Below, in pieces: positions 40,930 to 49,644 of a stretch of 64,000 nt of DNA; within the stretch, counting starts at the first letter, position 1, and each line of letters starts with the position of its first letter. The stretch covers positions 5,215,403-5,279,402 of the forward strand of contig NZ_SOCE01000001.1 of the NCBI RefSeq assembly GCF_004365175.1, written 5' to 3'. This DNA comes from Kribbella voronezhensis (lineage in GTDB: Bacteria > Actinomycetota > Actinomycetes > Propionibacteriales > Kribbellaceae). The notes under the pieces are model-generated. The model searched no databases. It saw only the letters and a list, made by a program, of their open reading frames with translations, and had not been told where the DNA came from. The position numbers and the translations under genes are program-made.

Positions 40930-41769
40930 ATGCAGAGGAGCAGTAACCCGGTCCTGAACCGGTCGAGTGCGTTTGCGCCTGGCCAAGGCCAGGCTTACCC
41001 CGGGGCGGCTCCGTACGGTCAACCGGGCCCCTACGGTCAGCCCGGCCAGTACGGCGGACCCGGTATGCCCCCGCAGCAGTACCAGGGCGCGCCGGCGGCC
41101 AGCCGACCCATGACCTTGGACGACGTCATCGTGAAGACCGCCGTGACGCTGGGTGTGGTCGTCGCGGCCGCCGCCGTCTCGTGGTGGATGGTCCCGACGA
41201 GCCTGGTGACGCCGGTGTTCCTTGCCGGTCTGCTTGGTGCCTTCGTGATCGGGATGGTGTTGTCCTTCTCGCGCAAGGTCAACCCCGCACTGGTGATGGT
41301 CTACGCCGTGCTCGAGGGCGCATTCCTCGGAATCGGCAGCAAGTTCATCGCGAACTGGGTCGGCGACCCGACGATCGTCGTGCAGGCCGTGCTGGCCACG
41401 ATGGTGACGGCGGGGCTGACGCTCGCGACGTACAAGTACTTCAACATCAAGGTCACGCCGCGGTTCACCCGGATGGTCGTCGTCGCGACGATGGGCTTCG
41501 CCGGCGTGGTGCTGATCAACCTGGTGCTCAGCCTCTTCGGCATCGGTACCGGGATCGCCGGGATGGGCGCGATGGGCCTGCTGTTCGCGGCGATCGGTGC
41601 CGGTCTGGCGGTGTTCAACCTGATCCTCGACTTCGACATGATCGAGCAGGGTGTGCGCGCCGGAGCCCCGCAGAACGAGGCCTGGCGGGCCGCGTTCGGT
41701 CTGACCGTCACGCTGGTCTGGCTGTACTGGAACCTGCTGCGGATCCTCGCCATCCTGCGCGGGAACTGA
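40930..41769 (+). CDS. Bax inhibitor-1/YccA-family membrane protein
   Basis: 279 residues. A Gly/Pro/Tyr/Gln-rich N-terminal tail (about 15-58, repeating YGQPG) precedes seven predicted helices (from about 66). It contains the family pattern NPALVMVYAVLEGAFLG and LILDFDMIEQGVRAGAP with the conserved aspartate pair implicated in pH-dependent ion leak, then WRAAFGLTVTLVWLYWNLL. ATG 40930 has AGGAGG immediately upstream. A strong terminator follows at 41803. Confidence 0.92.
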   Translation: MQRSSNPVLNRSSAFAPGQGQAYPGAAPYGQPGPYGQPGQYGGPGMPPQQYQGAPAASRPMTLDDVIVKTAVTLGVVVAAAAVSWWMVPTSLVTPVFLAGLLGAFVIGMVLSFSRKVNPALVMVYAVLEGAFLGIGSKFIANWVGDPTIVVQAVLATMVTAGLTLATYKYFNIKVTPRFTRMVVVATMGFAGVVLINLVLSLFGIGTGIAGMGAMGLLFAAIGAGLAVFNLILDFDMIEQGVRAGAPQNEAWRAAFGLTVTLVWLYWNLLRILAILRGN

Positions 41770-41802
41770 TCGAGCGGGACTGAGTCCCAGACACTGGTAC
41801 GA

Positions 41803-41843
41803 CGAAGGGGCCGATCCTCCACCTGGAGGGTCGGCCCCTTTCG
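41803..41843 (+). terminator. Intrinsic terminator of the Bax inhibitor-1 gene
   Basis: Long stem CGAAGGGGCCGA-T-CCTCC (41803-41820) paired with GGAGG-G-TCGGCCCCTTTCG (41825-41843), four-base loop ACCT. The stem's own CTTT forms the tract. Strong and well placed 33 bases after the stop. Confidence 0.9.
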
Positions 41844-41997
41844 TTGTCCACGGTCTTGGCGCCGGGCGCCTGTCCACCGCCGGTATGCCGGTGGTCGCCT
41901 GCCCACCGGTCTGTCCGGTACGGCGCGCAGATGCTCGAGCGGGCCTGGGTGATTACTTGCCCGGTGGTCTGTCGGTGGGCGCTGGCACGATGAGGCC

Positions 41998-42435
41998 ATG
42001 ACTACCGCGTGGACGATGACAGTTGACTGCACTGATCCGGCCGGGCAGGCCGACTTTTGGTGCCTCGCGCTCGGTTACCGGCTGGCGGACCCGCCGCGAG
42101 GCTGGGACAGCTGGGAGGACTGGCTCACCGACCAGGGCGTGCCAGAGGACGAGTGGAACGACGGAGCAAACATCTCCGATCCCGCGGGGGTGCGGCCGTC
42201 GATTTCCTTCCTGAAGGTGCCCGAGCCGCGGACGGTGAAGAACCGGCTGCATCTCGATCTTCAGGTCAGCGGCGGGCGGGACCAGCCGAGTGGCGTGCGC
42301 GAGGAGCGGATCCGGCAGAAGGCGGCCGAACTGATCGAGGCCGGGGCGACCGTGGTGCACGAGGCGGAGCAGAACGGGAAGCTGGATCACCTGTGGATGG
42401 CAGATCCCGAAGGCAACGACTTCTGCGTTGTCTGA
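41998..42435 (+). CDS. VOC-family (glyoxalase-like) protein
   Basis: 145 residues with the beta-alpha-beta-beta-beta VOC pattern. The first module begins TMTVDCTDPAGQADFWCLAL and the second has NRLHLDLQVSGG and HLWMADPEGNDFCVV. A metal site is plausible from His and Glu in HLDLQV and the terminal ADPEGN, but the substrate cannot be told. ATG 41998. The 3' end contains a short duplication (CTTCTGCG...GAGAGCG) that runs past the stop. Confidence 0.85.
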   Translation: MTTAWTMTVDCTDPAGQADFWCLALGYRLADPPRGWDSWEDWLTDQGVPEDEWNDGANISDPAGVRPSISFLKVPEPRTVKNRLHLDLQVSGGRDQPSGVREERIRQKAAELIEAGATVVHEAEQNGKLDHLWMADPEGNDFCVV

Positions 42436-42479
42436 GCGAGAGCGCTACTTCTGCGTGGTGTGAGGGAGAGCGGGAACAG

Positions 42480-42518
42480 CGAAGGCCCGCCCCTCCACCT
42501 GAAAGGGCAGGCCTTCGT
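42480..42518 (+). terminator. Intrinsic terminator between convergent VOC and DUF4287 genes
   Basis: CGAAGGCCCGCCC (42480-42492) pairs with GGGCAGGCCTTCG (42505-42517) around TCCACCTGAAA, allowing one mismatch. It is symmetrical enough to work in both directions for the convergent pair. Confidence 0.75.
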
Positions 42519-42543
42519 GAAAGTTCGACTCCTGTTCGGCTCG

Positions 42544-42774
42544 TCAGCCCATGCGCCGGTGCGCTTTGACCAGGTCGTATTCGTGGACGATGGCTGTGGC
42601 GTGCCCGTGAGCGAGGGCGTACTCGCTGGAAAGCCATCTCACCCTGTCGTCGAAACGCAGGAACGACGGTCCGTCGTTCATCAGTTTGAACCACTCTGTC
42701 ATCTCACGCCCGGTGCACTGGGGCACCTTCTCCACCAGACGTTGGTGCGTCTCCTCGGAGTGGTTCAAGCCCAT
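42544..42774 (-). CDS. DUF4287 domain protein
   Basis: 76 residues. MGLNHSEETHQRLVEKVPQC, TGREMTEWFKLMNDG and the conserved FDDRVRWLSSEYALAHGHAT with AIVHEYDL, which is the DUF4287 pattern found as a stand-alone domain and in transport-associated proteins. Function unknown. ATG 42774 has GGAGGCGAAG just upstream on the minus strand. A tandem repeat block begins about 95 bases upstream of the start. Confidence 0.88.
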   Translation of the reverse strand: MGLNHSEETHQRLVEKVPQCTGREMTEWFKLMNDGPSFLRFDDRVRWLSSEYALAHGHATAIVHEYDLVKAHRRMG

Positions 42775-42869
42775 CTTCGCCTCCCGTCAGCGGGGTATCG
42801 CGTAGTTATCGACTGTGCACCACGACAACGCCGCAATCAAGCCCCTCTTCATGAAAGTCATCGCTCAGC

Positions 42870-43139
42870 GGACGCACTATCTCCCAACAGACAGGTGTTT
42901 CCGGGCCGAGACAGGGCGGAGGTGAGGGAAGGCGAGGAAGTTGTGAGGACGCACGATCTCCCAACAGACGGGTGTTTCCGCGTCGAGGCGGGGCGGAGGT
43001 GACGGAAGACGAGGGGTGGTGACGACGCACTATCTTCCAACAGGCAGGCGTTTCACGGCCGGAGGGTGGTGGCGGACGTGAGGGGGTGGGGACGCACTAT
43101 CTCCCACCAGGCAGGTGTTTCACAGCCTGAGTCGGCTGG
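42870..43139. repeat. Degenerate 67-77 bp tandem repeat, about 3.6 units
   Basis: Units begin at 42870, 42947, 43023 and 43090. The best conserved part is GGACGCACTATCTCCCAACA with the following G(A/G)C(A/G)GGTGTTTC. The rest of each unit (CGAG...GGGCGGAGGTGA) is also related, so these are tandem repeats without unique spacers. The region between the DUF4287 and SGNH genes contains no supported gene. Confidence 0.8.
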
Positions 43140-44189
43140 TTAGTTGCCGACTGGGATGGGGGGTTCGGTGGGTTCTTCGATGCGATCTACTTCGGGTTTC
43201 GGGTGGCGGCGGCGGTGGCGGAGTTGGACCCAGCGGCCTCGGGGGCCGCGTTCGTTGCCGGCTACCTGCGCTGCGGCGACCTCGGTGCCTGCTGTGCGAG
43301 CGGCCTGTACGGCGGCTTCGGCGATCGGCAGCACTGCCTCCCCGCGGAACGACTCCGGATGCGTGAACGACTCCATGCCGACGCCGACCGCCGCGGCAAC
43401 CGAGGGCAGCAACGCGGCCGAGGCGGCCGCATAGCCCGTCACCGACGGGTGGAAGTTGTCCGGTCCCCACATCGACGGGTTCGTCCGGAAGGCTTCACTG
43501 AGGAGTGACCCCATCGAGACGGTCCGCCCGCCGGCCTCGACGACCGTGATCGTCTGGGCGGCGGCCAGTCGCTGGCTCCACGTCCGCGCCACCTGGCGCA
43601 GCGGCGGCATGATCGGTGGAACGACGCCGAGATCCGGGCAGGTGCCGACCACGACCTCGCAGTTGGCGGCGCGCAACCGGCGTACGGCGATGTCGAGCTG
43701 GCGGACCGAGGCGGACGGCGGGACCTGAGCCTTCACGTCGTTGACGCCTATGAGGATCGCGGCCACATGCGGCCCGGCCTGCAGCGCTGCGTCCACCTGC
43801 GCGGCGAGATCAACAGACTTGGCGCCCGTCTTCGACACGTCGACCAGCCGGACCGGCCGCTGCGCCAGCTCCGAGAGACCGCTGGCCAGCAGGACGCCGG
43901 GGGTCTCGTCCGGTGAGGAGGTGCCGTACCCGGCGGCGCTGGAGTCGCCGATCATGGCCAGCGTGATCGGATGCCCTGAGTAGCGGCCGTACAAGCCGTC
44001 GCCGCGGGTGGGGTAATACCGCATCGGGCCGATCAAACGCTTGGCGTACTCCGCTTCCGCGCTCAGTACGCCGTACAGCATGGCTCCGATGAGTCCGAGG
44101 CCCCCGCCTCCCAGCGCTGCGGCCTGGGCCAGTCGCTTCGCGGCCCGGACCCGTCCTGAGTCCTTGGCCCCGCCACCCCGCATGCTCAT
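43140..44189 (-). CDS. SGNH/GDSL-family hydrolase, membrane anchored
   Basis: 349 residues. N-terminal signal-anchor helix at about 26-44 (GGGGLGLIGAMLYGVL). SGNH blocks: GDSSAAGYG (block I, nucleophile Ser83), block III GVND and block V DNFHPS with catalytic Asp and His (about 262-266). A C-terminal helical and basic extension (residues 290-349, RGRWVQLRHRRRH) is outside the fold. Likely an extracytoplasmic esterase or lipase acting on envelope or exogenous acyl esters. It lies divergent from cystathionine beta-synthase. Confidence 0.92.
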   Translation of the reverse strand: MSMRGGGAKDSGRVRAAKRLAQAAALGGGGLGLIGAMLYGVLSAEAEYAKRLIGPMRYYPTRGDGLYGRYSGHPITLAMIGDSSAAGYGTSSPDETPGVLLASGLSELAQRPVRLVDVSKTGAKSVDLAAQVDAALQAGPHVAAILIGVNDVKAQVPPSASVRQLDIAVRRLRAANCEVVVGTCPDLGVVPPIMPPLRQVARTWSQRLAAAQTITVVEAGGRTVSMGSLLSEAFRTNPSMWGPDNFHPSVTGYAAASAALLPSVAAAVGVGMESFTHPESFRGEAVLPIAEAAVQAARTAGTEVAAAQVAGNERGPRGRWVQLRHRRRHPKPEVDRIEEPTEPPIPVGN

Positions 44190-44266
44190 GGATCAAGGAT
44201 TACACGCTGTGATCTCGAAGCAAGCGAAATAGGGGGATCGACGCGCTGTCCCATACAGTGAGATTT

Positions 44267-45640
44267 GTGCGCTACTCAGAATCTCTCCTGGACCTGGTCG
44301 GTAACACCCCGCTCGTGCGGTTGACGAAGACGACCGACGGCGCCAAGCCGCTCGTGCTCGCCAAGGTCGAGTACTTCAACCCCGGCGGCTCGGTGAAGGA
44401 CCGGATCGCGGTCCGGATGATCGAGGCGGCCGAGGCCTCCGGCGAGCTCAAGCCGGGCGGCACGATCGTCGAGCCGACCTCCGGCAACACCGGGGTCGGG
44501 CTGGCGATGGTCGCCCAGGCGAAGGGCTACAAGTGCGTCTTCGTCTGCCCGGACAAGGTCAGTGAGGACAAGCGCAACGTGCTCAAGGCGTACGGCGCCG
44601 AGGTGGTCGTCTGCCCGACCGCGGTCGCTCCCGAGCACCCCGATTCGTACTACAACGTCTCCGACCGGCTGGTCCGCGAGATCGAGGGGGCCTGGAAGCC
44701 GAACCAGTACGCCAACGTGAACAACCCGATCTCGCACTACGAGTCGACCGGCCCCGAGCTCTGGGAGCAGACCGAGGGCAAGATCACCCACTTCGTCGCG
44801 GGCGTCGGCACCGGCGGCACGATCAGCGGCACCGGCAAGTACCTCAAGGAGGTCTCCGGCGGTCGCGTCCAGATCATCGGCGCCGACCCGGAGGGATCCG
44901 TGTACTCCGGCGGCTCCGGCCGGCCGTACCTGGTCGAGGGTGTCGGCGAGGACTTCTGGCCCGAGACGTACGACAAGACCATCTGCGACCGGATCATCGA
45001 GGTCTCCGACGCCGAGTCGTTCGCGGTCACCCGGCGGCTGGCGCGCGAAGAGGCGATGCTGGTCGGCGGATCGGCCGGGATGGCGGCGGCCGCGGCGATC
45101 CGGCTGGCCAAGGAACTCGACGACCCTGAGGCCGTGATCGTTGTGCTGCTGCCCGACGGCGGCCGGGGCTACCTGACGAAGGTGTTCAACGACGACTGGC
45201 TCGCGCAGTACGGGTTCCTCGCGCACGCGCGGCAGGGGACGACGCTCGGCCAGGTGCTGGCCGGCAAGGACGGCAGCATGCCGCCGCTGGTGCACACCCA
45301 CCCGCACGAGACGGTCGCCGAGGCGATCGAGATCCTGCGCGAGTACGGCGTCTCGCAGATTCCCGTCGTCCGGGCGGAGCCGCCGGTGATGGCGGCCGAG
45401 GTGGCCGGCGCGGTGTCGGAGCGGACGCTGATGGACGCCCTGTACTCCGGCAAGGCGCGACTGGCCGACATGGTCGAGATGCACATGGACCCGGCGCTGC
45501 CGTCCCTCGGCGCGGGGGAGCCGGTCGCCAAGGCGGTCGAACTGCTCGAGGGCCGCGACGCGCTGATGGTGCTGGACGACGGTAAGCCGGTCGGCGTACT
45601 GACCCGCCAGGACCTGCTCGCCCACCTCTCCATCGACTGA
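44267..45640 (+). CDS. cbs: Cystathionine beta-synthase
   Basis: PLP enzyme condensing serine and homocysteine to cystathionine (reverse transsulphuration). 457 residues from GTG 44267. The PLP lysine is Lys44 in NPGGSVKDR; substrate loop EPTSGNTGVG; phosphate loop GTGGTISGTG. A C-terminal CBS-domain pair (about 340-455) would be regulatory. GTG 44267 is favoured over GTG 44258 because the family begins close to RYSESLLDLVGNTPLV. No ribosome site is seen, and a -10-like TACAGT ends 7 bases upstream, so the transcript could be leaderless. Confidence 0.94.
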   Translation: MRYSESLLDLVGNTPLVRLTKTTDGAKPLVLAKVEYFNPGGSVKDRIAVRMIEAAEASGELKPGGTIVEPTSGNTGVGLAMVAQAKGYKCVFVCPDKVSEDKRNVLKAYGAEVVVCPTAVAPEHPDSYYNVSDRLVREIEGAWKPNQYANVNNPISHYESTGPELWEQTEGKITHFVAGVGTGGTISGTGKYLKEVSGGRVQIIGADPEGSVYSGGSGRPYLVEGVGEDFWPETYDKTICDRIIEVSDAESFAVTRRLAREEAMLVGGSAGMAAAAAIRLAKELDDPEAVIVVLLPDGGRGYLTKVFNDDWLAQYGFLAHARQGTTLGQVLAGKDGSMPPLVHTHPHETVAEAIEILREYGVSQIPVVRAEPPVMAAEVAGAVSERTLMDALYSGKARLADMVEMHMDPALPSLGAGEPVAKAVELLEGRDALMVLDDGKPVGVLTRQDLLAHLSID

Positions 45641-45677
45641 ACCGGGGCCCAGCGAGTCGGCGACCGGTGGTGGAGGG

Positions 45678-45773
45678 TCAGCGGTCGACGACGGTGGGGA
45701 CGATGGCGATCAGGATCGTGACCAGGATGCCGAGCACGATGCCTGCTGTACCGAGGATCTGAAGGATTTCCAT
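45678..45773 (-). CDS. 31-residue hydrophobic membrane peptide (paralogue 1)
   Basis: ATG 45773 with AAGGA about 10 bases upstream. The peptide starts MEILQILGTAG, has a single hydrophobic helix (IVLGILVTILIAIV) and ends AIVPTVVDR. A paralogue of the same length lies at 45997-46092, with the same ending AIVPSVVDR and matching spacing throughout. Two length-matched homologous copies with ribosome sites argue that both are real genes. Candidates are type I toxin-like peptides or small regulatory membrane proteins; I cannot choose. Confidence 0.75.
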   Translation of the reverse strand: MEILQILGTAGIVLGILVTILIAIVPTVVDR

Positions 45774-45897
45774 ACTTCGAGAATCCTTCGGGAATCGCCG
45801 CCGGACATCGGTCCGCGGATCGGTTCCGGCGTCCTCCCTCGGTCGCAGCTCGTTGCTATCGACTACTACTTCTGTTGCCCGGGCAAAGGAAAGCACA

Positions 45898-45935
45898 ACG
45901 TCCGCAGAGCCGGGGGGAACGGGCTCTGCGGACGT
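45898..45935 (-). terminator. Perfect hairpin terminator after membrane peptide 2
   Basis: Perfect 14-bp arms ACGTCCGCAGAGCC (45898-45911) and GGCTCTGCGGACGT (45922-45935) around a 10-base G-rich loop. On the minus strand it is followed by TGTGCTTTCCTTT, and it lies 62 bases past the stop of the peptide at 45997-46092. Confidence 0.88.
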
Positions 45936-45996
45936 CAGCATCCGGACGTCGGCTCCGGGCGCCAGTGGGCCGGACGTCGGGGGGGGCGGTGTGGGG

Positions 45997-46092
45997 TCAG
46001 CGGTCGACGACGGACGGCACGATCGCGATCAGGGCCGTGACGAGTACGCCGGCGACGATGGCGACCGCGCTGATGATCTGGATCAGGTTCAT
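45997..46092 (-). CDS. 31-residue hydrophobic membrane peptide (paralogue 2)
   Basis: ATG 46092, with GAGG two bases upstream of the start on the minus strand. It starts MNLIQIISAVAIV, continues with the hydrophobic helix AGVLVTALIAIV and ends PSVVDR. It matches paralogue 1 (45678-45773) in length, register and C-terminal sequence. Each copy has its own untranslated flanks, and a strong terminator separates them, so they are likely separate transcripts. Function unknown. Confidence 0.75.
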   Translation of the reverse strand: MNLIQIISAVAIVAGVLVTALIAIVPSVVDR

Positions 46093-46248
46093 GCCTCAAG
46101 AGTGCCGTCGGCCGGCCCCGATCACATCGGCCTGAAGACCGGTCTTCACCTCATCCCATGGTCGTAGCCGGGCTCGCGGCCGCTCATCCCTCGGTCGCCC
46201 GGGACAACCCTGAGAGACCCCGGCGCGCCTGAGTTCGCAGTACGGGAC

Positions 46249-47706
46249 TCAGTGGACCAGGACGAAGTCGGCGGGGTTCAGCCGGCGGGTCCTGCGCCAG
46301 TAGGTGAAGGTGAAGTCGGGCCAGATGGTCGAGTTGCGGCCCTGCGCGTCGAGGTACCAGCTGTTGCAGCCGGACTGCCAGACCGTCCCGTTGAGTTCTT
46401 CCTGGACGTTGCTGACGAACCGTTGCTGGACCTCGTCACGGACCTCGACGTACGTCGCGCCGCGGCGCCTGAGCAGGTCGAGGGCCTGCATGACGTACCG
46501 GACCTGGGCCTCGACCATGAAGACCACCGAGGAATGACCCTGCCCGGTGTTCGGACCGGTCAGCAGGAAGAGGTTCGGGTAGCCGGCGACCGTGATGCCG
46601 AGGTGGGCGCCGATGCCGTCCTGCTTCCAGGTGTCAGCCAGGTCGACGCCGTCCTTGCCGAGGATGCGGATCCTGGTCAGATTGCCGGACACCTCGAAGC
46701 CGGTGCCGAACACGATCGTGTCGCACGGGTGCTCGACGCCGTCGGCTGTCACCACCCCGGTCGGCGTGACCCGGCTGATGCCGGTGGTGATCACGTCGAC
46801 GTTGTCGCGGGCGATCGCCGGGTAGTAGTCGTTCGAAATGAGGATCCGCTTGCAGCCGATCTGGTAGTCCGGGGTCACCTTCGCCCGGAGTACGGGGTCC
46901 GGCACCTGCTTGTGGAGGTGGCGTTTGGCCTGGAGTTCGAGGCCTTTGATCAGCTTCGGGTTGCCGGCCAGGCCGGCGCCGCGGCCTTCGAGACCCCAGT
47001 AGATGACGTTGCGGATCAGGCGTTGCCCGGCCGGGAACCGCTCGTGCAGAGCGCGTTCGCGGGGGCCGATCGCGCGATCGGGCTTCGGGGTGATCCAGGG
47101 GGCGGAGCGCTGGTAGAGATCGAGGTGGGCGACCTGTTCGGCGATCCGCGGGACGAACTGGATGGCCGAAGCGCCGGTGCCGATGACGGCGACGCGGCGA
47201 CCGGTGAAGTCGTGCTCGTGGTCCCACTGCGAGGAGTGGAACGTCGTACCGGTGAAGGAGTCGAGGCCCGGAATCTCGGGGAACTTCGGCAGGTGCAGGC
47301 TGCCGACGCCGGCCACCAGGGTCTGCGCGTCGAGCGTCTCCTCGCCGTTGACGGTGACGGTCCAGCGCCCGGTGGTCTCGTCGAAGGCGGCTTCGGTCAC
47401 CTCCGCGCCGTACCGGATCTTGTCGGCGATGCCGTACTTCTCGGCGCAGTGCTTCAGGTACGCGAGGATCTCGTTCCAGGGCGCGAACATCCTGGTCCAG
47501 TGCGGGTTCGGCTCGAACGAGAACGAGTAGAGGTACGACGGGATGTCGCACGCGCACCCCGGATAGGTGTTGTCCCGCCACGTGCCGCCGAGTTCATCGG
47601 CCTTCTCGAGGATGACGAAGTCCTCACACCCGGCCTGCCGGAGCTTGATCCCCATACACAACCCGGCGATCCCCGACCCCACGATCACAACCTCGCTCTG
47701 CCCCAT
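46249..47706 (-). CDS. Flavin-dependent Baeyer-Villiger-type monooxygenase
   Basis: 485 residues. FAD-binding GSGIAGLCMGIKL at the N-terminus, then GGTWRDNTYPGCACDIPS as in class B monooxygenases. The fingerprint FxGxxxHxxxW(D/P) is present as FTGTTFHSSQWDH (about 152-164), followed by the NADPH Rossmann motif VIGTGASAIQFVP. The C-terminal ATG-like motif is FGTGFEVS. The enzyme should insert oxygen next to a carbonyl or oxidise a heteroatom using NADPH and O2. ATG 47706. Substrate is unknown; such genes are often in catabolic or secondary-metabolism settings, but here it stands alone. Confidence 0.92.
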   Translation of the reverse strand: MGQSEVVIVGSGIAGLCMGIKLRQAGCEDFVILEKADELGGTWRDNTYPGCACDIPSYLYSFSFEPNPHWTRMFAPWNEILAYLKHCAEKYGIADKIRYGAEVTEAAFDETTGRWTVTVNGEETLDAQTLVAGVGSLHLPKFPEIPGLDSFTGTTFHSSQWDHEHDFTGRRVAVIGTGASAIQFVPRIAEQVAHLDLYQRSAPWITPKPDRAIGPRERALHERFPAGQRLIRNVIYWGLEGRGAGLAGNPKLIKGLELQAKRHLHKQVPDPVLRAKVTPDYQIGCKRILISNDYYPAIARDNVDVITTGISRVTPTGVVTADGVEHPCDTIVFGTGFEVSGNLTRIRILGKDGVDLADTWKQDGIGAHLGITVAGYPNLFLLTGPNTGQGHSSVVFMVEAQVRYVMQALDLLRRRGATYVEVRDEVQQRFVSNVQEELNGTVWQSGCNSWYLDAQGRNSTIWPDFTFTYWRRTRRLNPADFVLVH

Positions 47707-47789
47707 GCACGCGAACGCTACTAGCGAGTCACCTCCTTGTCAGCCAGTGCGGGGAAGAAGATGGTGGTGACACCAGGGGAGGTGTGTCG

Positions 47790-48266
47790 ATGAGCGATGA
47801 GACGTCCGGCGACCGAGCACGGCAACTGCTGCTCGCCAGGTTCGGCAGCTGCGGCTCGCGCATCCCACCGCATCCGGACGTCGACCTGCTGCGACTCAAC
47901 GCTTCTCTGCCCAGCCAATGTCGGATCGGCCGGCAGGTCGTCATTCCGATTGAAATGTCGCTGAAGAACCTCACGGACGCGGTGGTGCGTCTCTCGACCT
48001 ATCGCAGCGGCGCTCGAATGGCGATCACCAAGGACGGTGTGGTTGTCGCGGGTGCGGGCGGCGTGCGACCAGTTGGTACGACGTACGTGGTCCAGCCCGG
48101 CGGTGCTCACGCCTACTCGTCGATCCTCAACCTCGTCGCCTGCGAGACCCAGAAGGTGCTGCCGCCCGGGGACTACCAAGTGCATGCCATCCAGCCGTTC
48201 ACGTTCGTCGGTGTGGACTTGACTGTCAACGTGTGCGGCGGGCCGTGGGACCTGCAGCTCCGGTAG
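47790..48266 (+). CDS. Hypothetical beta-sandwich protein (BsuPI-like?)
   Basis: 158 residues from ATG 47790. After a short helical start (RARQLLLARFG), the rest is beta-rich: VVIPIEMSLKNLTDAVVRLS, VVQPGGAHAYSSILNLVACE and PPGDYQVHAIQPFTFVGVDL. The alternation resembles intracellular proteinase-inhibitor (BsuPI) or other immunoglobulin-like domains, tentatively. Four cysteines are present. Its stop abuts the stop of the convergent LarA-like gene with no spacer, so no terminator can lie between them. Confidence 0.6.
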   Translation: MSDETSGDRARQLLLARFGSCGSRIPPHPDVDLLRLNASLPSQCRIGRQVVIPIEMSLKNLTDAVVRLSTYRSGARMAITKDGVVVAGAGGVRPVGTTYVVQPGGAHAYSSILNLVACETQKVLPPGDYQVHAIQPFTFVGVDLTVNVCGGPWDLQLR

Positions 48267-49508
<1,242 letters not shown>

Positions 49509-49644
49509 CCTCCCAGCCTATCGGCAAGCGATTGCCAAACCCTCCGGCAAGGCCTGGACGGCCGCCGAGGCTCTGAACCGTTGACCCGGTCTCGGGTGGG
49601 CGGCACCATCTCTGTCACCTGGGGGCGGGCGAGGGGGAGGTCCT

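Noticed and set aside
42870..43139. CRISPR array
   Set aside because: Boxes recur at a regular distance, but the intervening sequence is itself related between units and there are no cas genes. This is a degenerate tandem repeat.
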